A DNA stretch of 39,186 nt, from the NCBI GenBank assembly GCA_900549275.1, contig URNU01000001.1:1-39186 (forward strand). Reading direction: 5' to 3'. The position numbers and the translations under genes were made by a program. The DNA is from an uncultured Collinsella sp. GTDB lineage: Bacteria > Actinomycetota > Coriobacteriia > Coriobacteriales > Coriobacteriaceae. Below are positions 14,501 through 21,328 of this stretch, in pieces. The notes beneath the pieces were generated by a model. It did no database searches. It had not been told where the DNA came from and saw only the letters and a program-made list of their open reading frames with translations. The stretch's first letter is position 1. Each line of letters begins with the position of its first letter.

Positions 14501-15890
14501 TCCAATTGAGGTCGGTTCTTACTTGGAAGAGTGCCTTAATATTGCCGTATGCGGGGTCGTTGTTGCTGCCCCAGGTTTTGCCCACCCAATCGTAGGCGAG
14601 CGAGCCGTACAGCTGTGTGGCGATATCCATCGTGAACAGCGGCGTGCAATGGTGGCGAAGGAGCTTAGTGTTTCTTGGATCGGTGCCCGAACCGGCACTC
14701 ATACTCTTGTACTGATTCCACTTCCCCTCCATCTCGTCGAGGTAGCGGTTTGCCTGCTTGGCGCCCGACTCGCGCGGCGATTTCTTCCAGTACTCTGGAT
14801 CCGGATTGCCTGAATCGTTCATGTAGCCGATCGGTTTGTATCCTCCGCCAAACAGCACGTACCCGGCAAACGAGAAATCGAACAAAATGGGGAACGAGGG
14901 CATCCAACACGTGAACTTATTGCCGCCGATGCCGGGAAACGCCGCCGGAAAATCAAACGGAGTGATCTCTTGGTCCATGGTAGTGGGAATGATGGTGGTC
15001 GAACCCGATTCTGCCTTTGCGGCCGGCGCGGTGACAACGGCCATGGGGGAGGAGAGTGTATAGGTTTTGCCCTGATAGTCGAGGACAAAGCTCAGCTTGT
15101 ATCCTTCCTCCAGAAGGTTTGACGCTGCATCGAGGAACTTGTCTTCGAGTGTGAATGTCGCCAGATTATTCGCGCCCGATGCGCTGGCCTTGACTTGGCC
15201 AATCTGCGTGACGGTTTCGGATGAGCTGCCCGCAGCGGGCATTACCTTGTTGATGTGCAGCGTTGCCTGTCCACCCTGTGGCAGATGTGCCTGCACGGTA
15301 AAGGCGTGCGTGTCGGGTTGGTCGTTTCCGGCGTCGTCCTTCGGCAATGCCATGAACGTAGCGTCGGCGTACTGGATGTCCCATTCGTCGAATGTGAGCT
15401 GGCGAAAGTACGGCTCGCTGTCGGAAAGCGGACGCGTTGGCGCGGTTATGGCGGTGCCACCCTGGATGCGCGCGAGGGGAATCTCGACATCGCGGTAGCC
15501 CGCCATGCTAATGGAGATGCCGCCGTTAAAGTCGTACGCGTCGAGAAGCGTTGTCTCGTCCACGTAGCCTTCCGAAAGCGGCGCGACCTCAAAGATGGCC
15601 GTGCCTTCGTCATCGGTCGTGGCGGTGAGCTGCTTGCCTGCGGCATAGCGCGATGTGAGCGTGACCTTGGCGCCTGCGATGGGATTCTTCTTATTAGCGA
15701 CATCGACTACCACGACGCCAAACATGGTGCGCGAGAGCACCAAGACCTTGAAGGGATCATCTTCGTCGGCATAGGCTTCGGTGGGCGCGAACGGCAATAT
15801 GAAGGCGTTTGTGCTTCCCGGCACGCGCGGCAACATAATGCTCGCCAGCGAGGACGTTCCGGCAACAAGTAGCGAACGGCGGTCAAGCAT
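11523..15890 (-). CDS. Very large cell-surface protein with sortase-type C-terminus
   Basis: This 1455-residue protein begins with DRRSLLVAGTSSLASIMLP (residues 3-21), an RR-type signal peptide resembling Tat signals. The start is set at ATG 15890 because GGGAG lies 7 bases upstream; the frame stays open 32 codons further but without a ribosome site. Residues about 60-140 look like an Ig-like carboxypeptidase-regulatory repeat (IAGAKVTLTSR...TDDEGTAIFEV). The middle (about 470-580) is rich in Gly/Ala/aromatic segments; the rest has beta-rich stretches. The C-terminus has a Gly/Ser/Lys spacer, LAGTGD (1407-1412), a hydrophobic helix, RR and a 17-residue tail, which is an LAxTG-like sortase signal. 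No enzyme motif is recognised. A role as wall-anchored adhesin or glycan-binding protein is inferred. A LuxR-type regulator gene lies directly upstream. Confidence 0.85.
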   Translation of the reverse strand: MLDRRSLLVAGTSSLASIMLPRVPGSTNAFILPFAPTEAYADEDDPFKVLVLSRTMFGVVVVDVANKKNPIAGAKVTLTSRYAAGKQLTATTDDEGTAIFEVAPLSEGYVDETTLLDAYDFNGGISISMAGYRDVEIPLARIQGGTAITAPTRPLSDSEPYFRQLTFDEWDIQYADATFMALPKDDAGNDQPDTHAFTVQAHLPQGGQATLHINKVMPAAGSSSETVTQIGQVKASASGANNLATFTLEDKFLDAASNLLEEGYKLSFVLDYQGKTYTLSSPMAVVTAPAAKAESGSTTIIPTTMDQEITPFDFPAAFPGIGGNKFTCWMPSFPILFDFSFAGYVLFGGGYKPIGYMNDSGNPDPEYWKKSPRESGAKQANRYLDEMEGKWNQYKSMSAGSGTDPRNTKLLRHHCTPLFTMDIATQLYGSLAYDWVGKTWGSNNDPAYGNIKALFQVRTDLNWTEQFTLGPVPFFLNVNPWVLAKLALAVGAHTHGSGAAFFKNISLDYSNTSGSFTIQIGLAVTFGAGVAGVASSAVRGAASLTLFIGYEKADGHQLPRLRVGADVDVDVILQFVMFKWTTKAWSGSWPTLLDSWNMSVNNGNQYVLQRSELALGGDTPYTLDACFGTPGNIEAGGVPQFIASATIVTNAELLARAEVAATAINVAPVVRDWDQAVTRIELEADAESDDTGQIEHFVHALIEDDENAAPMYAYTHIGQATNAVADPNANSADVSEDERGGIKPSSGNVLFSGVLSEAHMKLAMIAGVECLFRIASVRYGDNGRSRLVVHTKANGTWSAPAPVDFPLGFGEGDVERDGIFDYDFDVVEYTDGRENQDAYVLLVSGERPDGDNTLFDTASTAGILSVVRLRISNDGVRVMSHTSWRSISRGRLQEDGHHCLQCPRITVGKTLVDGRLSGAYLHRRGTTAEKAIGSEAEVALECFTLWSDDLGDSLTFRQVLRFPQAPSSIELGVPENINGKMVVPVAYETANGCGCASYAVIGQSIAGWGVMLPDATVPHAVPWPQHSGFLATVNEQLQHITWTRGASAFATQPVGAAGCGPASFSASNNGRCVMYVENTDGKVGQTYDEEGNPIAVMGKHFRIFASALAGDLFTEPFVMCELDHPIDQITTFLTSGGMLSALATHIVSAEKSEAELRGIEVPLVACATPTGAVATSGAVVPGAAGESFMVTVRNDGNTLLTAGTIDLYREGSSQPFSSASIGFGVNARMASIYDPELAKDASANDMAHVKYALETLGARFATHPLVADNGNAVLAPGCTAQFRMSFAIPESWSDEVGKRVTLYAKARNLVALDPVTLEEIRPGANSALGAVLHELHVPDAACERSEVQVGVCGSADTIGLHDAPMTADGDGGSSGGGTDKGGGSGGSSSGSGKDHGNNKRSGKAGALAGTGDVNAPLTAAAAALAAAGAGLIAYSARRTALEADTANEVNSDRPR

Positions 15891-16045
15891 CTTTGGCTCC
15901 CATCCCGCAGGTATCGGTGGAAATAATCCAATTTTGCGAGAAGGCGCCACGTGGCGGTAGTGCCGTTCAAGGGTCAAAATGTCCAAATTGATCGAGCGAA
16001 GCGCCGGGTTCCGGAACGCGTTCGATGCGCTTGGCAGCCTGGTCG

Positions 16046-17086
16046 CTAACGCAACATATGCGCGACCAGCTCGGCGCGTGTGCCGATGCCAAGCTTTGCG
16101 TATACGCCGGATAGACGGTTTTTAACGGTGCCCGGCGATACTTCCATGTGGCGTGCGATTTCGGCGTTGGTCCATCCACGACAGGCGAGCATGGCCATGG
16201 TGAATTCCGTGGTCGTTAAATCGTCGGCCACGTCTTCGCCCGAATCGGGGTTGTGGATGCGCCGCCAGCCGTAGCTGAATCGATACGTAATCTCGATGAT
16301 GCGTGCGAAATCGTCAGGGTATTGCGATTTTAGGCATGCCTCGATGAGTCCCTGCAAAAGGCCGTGGTGCTCGCCAATGAGCTCGATAAGGCCGTCGGGG
16401 CGCGCAATGTTCCAAGCGGCTCCGAAGTGCGTTTTTGCGGCGTCGATGTCCTTGAGGCTCATGCATGCCATGGAAGCTGCCAGGTGCAGGAATAGTTCCG
16501 AGATCGGATAGCTTCCCTGTTTCATAATCAGGGCGTTTTCCGCCATGCCCAGGCTGCGGCCGTATTCGCCGCGCAGATACAAGGCGTGCGCCATCACGTA
16601 GCTGGCGAATAGGCGCAGACCTTCGGGCAGATGCGCCGCAAGTGGATAAAACTCTTCAGCAGAATACGGGGAAGGCAAGTGCAGCAGGACGCTCGCGGCC
16701 GAGGCGAACAGGATATGCGTGGCGTGGATGGCGGGCGATTCCTCGTCGGCCGGCGTATCGAGGATGCCAGCAAGGCACCGGCGGGCGTCGGCGATGCGGT
16801 TGAGCGACAGACTGGCGTATCCGCAGATAAAGCATGCAGAGTAGCGCAGCACGGGATCAGTGGCGTCAAGATAGGGGCGCGCCGTCTTGGCAGCGAGGGT
16901 GGCCTGTCCGCGAAAGTACAGCGCTTCTGCCGTGGCAATGGCGCGCGAATCGGGGTCGGAAATGCTTGCAACCGCAGCGTCAATCTGCCCCGGCACAAAG
17001 GCGGTGCACATCAACGGCATGGGAACGCGTGGGTAGCCATCGCAGTTCGTCTTCCATCTCCCAACAGCTGGCAACAATAGCAGCAA
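16046..17086 (-). CDS. LuxR-family transcriptional regulator
   Basis: The C-terminus is a LuxR/GerE helix-turn-helix (LTTTEFTMAMLACRGWTNAE, with IARHMEVSPGTVKNRLSGVY following it), ending the protein at AHMLR. The 270 residues before it are helical, Leu/Ala rich and repeat-like (TPR-type, for example LFASYVMAHALYLRGEYGRS), as in MalT-like regulators without the ATPase. The start is uncertain: TTG 17086 has AGGAG 5 bases upstream (346 residues), while ATG 17020 (324 residues) has no ribosome site. It ends 155 bases before the surface-protein start and reads toward it, so it may activate that gene. It also starts only 32 bases after the kinase gene, so it might be co-transcribed with the two-component system. 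Confidence 0.82.
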   Translation of the reverse strand: MLLLLPAVGRWKTNCDGYPRVPMPLMCTAFVPGQIDAAVASISDPDSRAIATAEALYFRGQATLAAKTARPYLDATDPVLRYSACFICGYASLSLNRIADARRCLAGILDTPADEESPAIHATHILFASAASVLLHLPSPYSAEEFYPLAAHLPEGLRLFASYVMAHALYLRGEYGRSLGMAENALIMKQGSYPISELFLHLAASMACMSLKDIDAAKTHFGAAWNIARPDGLIELIGEHHGLLQGLIEACLKSQYPDDFARIIEITYRFSYGWRRIHNPDSGEDVADDLTTTEFTMAMLACRGWTNAEIARHMEVSPGTVKNRLSGVYAKLGIGTRAELVAHMLR

Positions 17087-17118
17087 TTGTACTCCTGTTG
17101 CTCGGGACCCCTTTCGTT

Positions 17119-18270
17119 TTACTGTTCGGTTAACGCTACGGATCGATTTGGAAGGCTGACGAGCATGGTGGTTCCGTTCTCGGAACTTGTTTCGACCTCT
17201 ACCGTGCCACCGTGAAGCGCTGTAATTTCCCAAACGAGCGCTAGTCCGAGTCCTGCGCCGCCGTATGCCCTGCTGCGGGATTTATCCAGGCGAAAGAACG
17301 GTTGGAAGATGCTCTCACGGTACTGCTTGGGTATTCCCGGGCCCTGGTCCTCGACTCGCAGGAGCACGTGGCTGTTGTTGTCGCAGATGGAGACGTTGAC
17401 AGTCGAGCCGGGGCGGCTGTAACGGATGGCATTTTCGGCCAGGTTAAACACCAGCCGATAGAGGAGCGTGTCGCTCCCGATTACTAAAGCGTCTCCAGCA
17501 CAATTGAGGGCTATGCCCTTATTTTCGGCAAGTGGCGCAAGGTCGGTGAGGACCTCTTCGGACAAGGGACCAAGTTCAACATCGTCCTCGCAAGGAACGC
17601 TGCGGAGCTCACTCATCTCGAGCAATACCTTGGTCATTCGAGACATGCGCTCGGTTTGTTCTTGTAGCAGGTCGAGCAGCTCGGCTGTTTCGGGTTGCAA
17701 ACCGGAGTGCTCGGAGATGAATAGTTCAATCTGTGCTTGCATAAGGGCGAGCGGGGTGCGCAGCTCGTGTGCGGCGTTGCCGGTAAACTGACGCTGTGCA
17801 GAGAACCCTTCGCCAAGACGGGCGATCATGTCGTTGAAGGAGGCGCTGCATCGTTGTAGCTCGGTGGGCACATCTTCATTGAGTCTGATTTCGCTTAGGT
17901 TGTCAGGCTGCACACGCTCAACCTGGGCTGCAAAAGCCCGTAGCGGTTTGAGCGCACGGCCGCTCACAAAGTATGCCAGCACGCCGCCAAGGAGTGTGAC
18001 TCCAGCCGTGATGCGCCAGGCTGTCGTGCCAAAAGACTCCTGTGCGTCGTTTACGACGATCGTGACCTCGTCATCGGGGGTCGCTTTCGTTGGGTCGAAC
18101 GCCTGGAGCGAATCTTCGCCGGTTGCGTTAAAGGCCGAGATGTCGCTGCCGATGGCATCCATGTAGCGCATGCCCGTATAGCCGACCAGGCAGTTCGTCA
18201 GCACGCACGCTGCACACGTCAGCAGTGCCGTCATGATCGTTATGCGCCATTGCAGCGAAAGCCTTTTCAT
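17119..18270 (-). CDS. Sensor histidine kinase of the OmpR-type two-component system
   Basis: This 383-residue membrane kinase has a membrane helix at about 11-33, a short acidic extracytoplasmic loop (about 34-85), a second helix (86-106), a HAMP-like linker (107-155), the phospho-acceptor His168 in GNAAHELRTPLALM, an N-box (NLAENAIRYS), and G-boxes (DQGPGIPK and GGAGLGLALV). It autophosphorylates and passes phosphate to the adjacent response regulator. Its ATG overlaps the regulator stop by 4 bases (ATGA), so the two are translationally coupled. The small sensory loop with few aromatic residues suggests an envelope or peptide signal. The divergent CXXC/iron-sulfur/TlpA cluster is the obvious candidate target. 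Confidence 0.94.
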   Translation of the reverse strand: MKRLSLQWRITIMTALLTCAACVLTNCLVGYTGMRYMDAIGSDISAFNATGEDSLQAFDPTKATPDDEVTIVVNDAQESFGTTAWRITAGVTLLGGVLAYFVSGRALKPLRAFAAQVERVQPDNLSEIRLNEDVPTELQRCSASFNDMIARLGEGFSAQRQFTGNAAHELRTPLALMQAQIELFISEHSGLQPETAELLDLLQEQTERMSRMTKVLLEMSELRSVPCEDDVELGPLSEEVLTDLAPLAENKGIALNCAGDALVIGSDTLLYRLVFNLAENAIRYSRPGSTVNVSICDNNSHVLLRVEDQGPGIPKQYRESIFQPFFRLDKSRSRAYGGAGLGLALVWEITALHGGTVEVETSSENGTTMLVSLPNRSVALTEQ

Positions 18271-18941
18271 TCGCTATCCTCCATAACGTAGCCCTCTCCA
18301 ATCCGATTGCGAATCGGGTCGTATCCCAAAGCGCTGCGTAGCTTTTTGCGGAGTGACGAGATGTGAACGCGGGTTGCGTTGCTAAAGCTGTTTACGCTGC
18401 TATCCCAAACGTGCTCGATAAGCTCCTCCTGACTTACCGGACGCCCCTGATTAAGCATCAGGTATTCCAAGATTCCCGTTTCCTTGCGTGTAAGAGATAA
18501 AGCCTCGCTGTCCACGGAAGCGATGCGCGCCTTGGTATCAAAGCTGAGCTTTCGACAGGTTAAAACTATGTCGCTTTGTGTAAAGCGTCTGAGGGTAAGG
18601 TTACGAATCCTTGCCGCAAGCTCGTCCAGATGAAACGGCTTGGTGAGGTAATCGTTGGCGCCGGCATCGAGTCCGGCGACTTTATCGGATACTTCGCCAC
18701 GTGCGGACAGAATCAGTACCTTAGTCTCGCAGTCAGTTTTCCTAAGTTCCCTGAGTACGGTCATGCCGTCGATACGGGGAAGGTTGAGGTCGAGTACCAC
18801 GAGGTCGAAGGCCTCAACGTCCAGTAGGTCGAGCGCCTCCTGCCCGTCGTGACAGCAGTCGACGCTGTACGCCAAGTTTCGCAGGCTGCGCGCGATTGCA
18901 TCACACAGCGCTCGCTCGTCTTCGACGATTAAAATACGCAT
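18267..18941 (-). CDS. OmpR-family response regulator
   Basis: This 224-residue regulator has a receiver domain (MRILIVEDERALCD, Asp51 as phosphorylation site in VVLDLNLPRIDG, Lys near residue 102 in YLTKPF) and an OmpR-type winged helix C-terminus (LTRKETGILEYLMLNQGRPV followed by SQEELIEHVWD). ATG 18941 is chosen because AAGGAGA is 6 bases upstream; a slightly longer frame exists without a better site. It is divergent from the small CXXC protein gene across 91 bases, so it can bind there and control both its own operon and the redox cluster. Confidence 0.95.
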   Translation of the reverse strand: MRILIVEDERALCDAIARSLRNLAYSVDCCHDGQEALDLLDVEAFDLVVLDLNLPRIDGMTVLRELRKTDCETKVLILSARGEVSDKVAGLDAGANDYLTKPFHLDELAARIRNLTLRRFTQSDIVLTCRKLSFDTKARIASVDSEALSLTRKETGILEYLMLNQGRPVSQEELIEHVWDSSVNSFSNATRVHISSLRKKLRSALGYDPIRNRIGEGYVMEDSE

Positions 18942-19032
18942 AACAGTCTCCTTGCACATTCCAAATCGCGCTTAACACGGATTTTATAGTCGATATGGTC
19001 CAATAGGTCGTGTGACGAAAGGAGTGGTCAGG

Positions 19033-19179
19033 TTGTTCAAAGCGATAAAACCTGTAATGCAGGTTGCGTTGCTGATCGTCGGTGTGGCCATGGTGTGCTT
19101 TGGCGTTATGCGTGGCGAGGCGGATGCCGTGCTGGCCAAGGCGATTAGGCTGTGCTTGGAGTGTATCGGAATTGGATAA
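19033..19179 (+). CDS. Tiny CXXC membrane protein (CD1871A type)
   Basis: This 48-residue protein starts at TTG 19033, with GGAG 8 bases upstream, and was found by reading the gap ahead of the iron-sulfur gene. It consists of a short basic N-terminus, one hydrophobic helix (about residues 9-27, VMQVALLIVGVAMVCFGVM) and a C-terminal AKAIRLCLECIGIG, whose CLEC (C41, C44) is the CXXC pair. I recognise this as the CD1871A-type family of very small CXXC proteins found ahead of 4Fe-4S membrane proteins. The next gene starts inside its last codons, so the two are co-translated. Its role is unknown; the location of the cysteines after the helix suggests a thiol or cluster shuttle at the membrane surface. 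Confidence 0.82.
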   Translation: MFKAIKPVMQVALLIVGVAMVCFGVMRGEADAVLAKAIRLCLECIGIG

Positions 19180-20074
19180 AAGAAAAAACACTGTATCGCA
19201 TGTTTTGGCCCGATTTCGCGGATTCATTCAGGCGGCGGCAACGCTCATCACCAACATTCACCTACCTAACTTTGCCAAAGGCGGCATCTATCAGGGCGCG
19301 GGAAAAACAGTCTGCGTACCTGGACTTAATTGCTATTCGTGCCCCGCGGCATCGGGTGCGTGCCCCATCGGGTCGTTCCAGTCGGTGGTAGGTTCATCCA
19401 AGTTCAACTTTTCTTACTATGTTACCGGTACGCTCATTTTGCTCGGCGTGCTGCTGGGACGCTTTGTATGCGGCTTTCTGTGCCCGTTTGGCTGGTTTCA
19501 GGAGCTGCTTCACAAGATTCCCGGCAAAAAGTTCTCCACGAAAAAGCTTAAGCCGCTCACGTACATCAAGTACGTCGTGCTGCTGTTTGCCGTGGTATTG
19601 CTGCCTGTGCTGGTGGTTAACGACGTGGGCATGGGCGACCCGTTCTTTTGTAAGTACATCTGTCCACAGGGTGTGCTCGAGGGCGCCATTCCACTGGCCA
19701 TCGCCAATGCCGGCATTCGATCTGCGTTGGGACATCTCTTTACTTGGAAACTTGCCGTTCTCATTGCCGTGGTAGTGCTGAGCGTTTTGTTCTACCGCCC
19801 CTTCTGCAAATGGATTTGTCCACTCGGCGCATTCTATGCGCTCATGAATAGGGTGTCCCTACTGGGGATCCGGGTCGATGCATGCAAATGTGTCTCGTGC
19901 GGCAAGTGCTCAAAGGTTTGTCAGATGGACGTTGATGTGGTCCGCGCGCCCAATCATGCCGAATGTATCCGGTGCGGAAAGTGCATCGGGGCCTGTCCTG
20001 TCGATGCCATCAGCTATCGCTATGGCCTGGATGTGTCGGCGGAAAAGCTTCCCTTGACCGCCGATAAAAAGTAA
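19172..20074 (+). CDS. 4Fe-4S polyferredoxin membrane protein (NapH/CcoG-like)
   Basis: This 300-residue membrane protein has four cysteine-rich loops between hydrophobic helices (CYSCPAASGACPIG, FVCGFLCPFGW, CKYICPQGV, CKWICPLGA) and two classic ferredoxin sites at the C-terminus (CVSCGKCSKVCQMD and CIRCGKCIGACPVD). About five membrane segments are seen. This is the NapH/CcoG/RnfC-like type that passes electrons through the membrane. I set the start at TTG 19172, overlapping the stop of the CXXC protein by 8 bases with GGAG upstream; longer in-frame starts would overlap the small gene completely and lack sites. It is followed 29 bases later by a TlpA-type lipoprotein, so it is the likely electron donor for an extracytoplasmic thiol reaction. 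Confidence 0.9.
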   Translation: MDKRKNTVSHVLARFRGFIQAAATLITNIHLPNFAKGGIYQGAGKTVCVPGLNCYSCPAASGACPIGSFQSVVGSSKFNFSYYVTGTLILLGVLLGRFVCGFLCPFGWFQELLHKIPGKKFSTKKLKPLTYIKYVVLLFAVVLLPVLVVNDVGMGDPFFCKYICPQGVLEGAIPLAIANAGIRSALGHLFTWKLAVLIAVVVLSVLFYRPFCKWICPLGAFYALMNRVSLLGIRVDACKCVSCGKCSKVCQMDVDVVRAPNHAECIRCGKCIGACPVDAISYRYGLDVSAEKLPLTADKK

Positions 20075-20103
20075 ACAAGCTTCGACAAAACGGAGGAATG
20101 ACT

Positions 20104-21075
20104 ATGAAGCTTTCTAAGATTGCGGCCCTGTTTATGGTGCCGGTATTGGCCTTGTGCCTTGTGGCATGTTCGGCGCCCGGTGGCAATGCGAGCGAATCTG
20201 CGGGCTCCGATCCTAAGATTGCAGAACTCACTGCGCAGAAGCCGGCCAATGCCGACGAGGCCGCCGAGCTGTATGCGAAGCTCATGCAGAAGGAGAACGA
20301 GATTTTTTCGAGTGATAACGCGCTGTGGGAAAAGGTATTCAATGCGGCAAATAAAGACTCGGCAATGATTGAGGACGGCAGCAATTACGGCGATTTTCTG
20401 CTCAAGACCATCGACGGCGCCAAGGATGAGTTCACGGCGGATGAGCTTAAGACGCTCAAGGCCGGCGCACAGCAAATCAAGGAGATCGAGGACAAGCTCG
20501 AGAGCCTGGAGAAGGAGTTCCCCGGCTGTGGAAGCACGCCGAGCGCGGGCGAGAGCGTCGACGCTTCGACCGCTGGCATGACGACTGGTGCCAATGCTTC
20601 GAGCGAGGCGACGAAGTTCCCCAGCTTTACGGGCAAGGACCTGGACGGCAACGACGTGAGCAGCGACGAGCTGTTCTCTAAGAACAAGGTTACCGTCATG
20701 AACTTCTGGTTCACTACTTGCAAGCCGTGCGTGGGCGAGCTGGGCGATCTTGAGAAACTGAATCAGGAGCTTGCCAAGAAGGGCGGCCAGGTCGTGGGCG
20801 TCAATTCCTTTACGCTCGATGGCAACAAGGGCGAGATTGCAGATGCCAAGGACGTGCTGAGCAAGAAGGGCGTGACATATAAGAACATCTGGTTCAAGTC
20901 GGATAGCGAGGCCGGTAAGTTTACGTCAAATTTGTTCTCGTTCCCGACAACGTATGTCATCGATCAGAATGGCAACATCGTAGGGGAGCCCATCGTGGGA
21001 GCCATCAGCTCCGCCGAGCAGCGTGCAGCACTCAACAAACTTATCGACCAGGCGATTGCGAATAGCGAGCAGTAG
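20104..21075 (+). CDS. TlpA-family thiol-disulfide oxidoreductase lipoprotein
   Basis: This 323-residue protein starts with a lipoprotein signal (VLALCLVAC, lipidated Cys22), followed by a Ser/Gly/Asp linker and a helical region (about 35-140, charged, coiled-coil-like) that is not part of the usual TlpA domain. The C-terminal half (about 165-320) is a thioredoxin fold of TlpA/ResA type: VTVMNFWFTTCKPCVGEL with the active site C206-K-P-C209, then VVGVNSFTLDGNKGEI and the cis-Pro region FSFPTTYVIDQNGNIVG. It should reduce disulfides outside the membrane. No CcdA/DsbD-type donor is nearby; the preceding iron-sulfur protein probably replaces it. ATG 20104 fits GGAGG better than an ATG 6 bases earlier. 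Confidence 0.93.
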   Translation: MKLSKIAALFMVPVLALCLVACSAPGGNASESAGSDPKIAELTAQKPANADEAAELYAKLMQKENEIFSSDNALWEKVFNAANKDSAMIEDGSNYGDFLLKTIDGAKDEFTADELKTLKAGAQQIKEIEDKLESLEKEFPGCGSTPSAGESVDASTAGMTTGANASSEATKFPSFTGKDLDGNDVSSDELFSKNKVTVMNFWFTTCKPCVGELGDLEKLNQELAKKGGQVVGVNSFTLDGNKGEIADAKDVLSKKGVTYKNIWFKSDSEAGKFTSNLFSFPTTYVIDQNGNIVGEPIVGAISSAEQRAALNKLIDQAIANSEQ

Positions 21076-21155
21076 AAGACGCGTAAAGCATGGCGAGGAT
21101 CGTGTGTCGCTGTGCGAAGTAGTCCGCTACCTTTCAAGATAAGCTCCAGCATATT

Positions 21156-21182
21156 GAGGTCCCGCTCGGGACCTCTTCTTTT
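21156..21182 (+). terminator. Intrinsic terminator after the TlpA lipoprotein
   Basis: A perfect 8-bp stem GAGGTCCC/GGGACCTC with a 4-base loop is followed by TTCTTTT, the standard form of a Rho-independent terminator closing the redox operon. Confidence 0.9.
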
Positions 21183-21328
21183 GGGCACCGTCCTGCTCGT
21201 TTTTTGGCGCGGTTCGTTACATTCCTCACTGGCGCCGGTAAAAAATGGGGATAGAGTAGGACAAACGCGTCGAATACGAACGGCGGAGGAGAGCGGGCAG
21301 GGTGCCTGCGCAGGAGAGGTTGCCGTCC

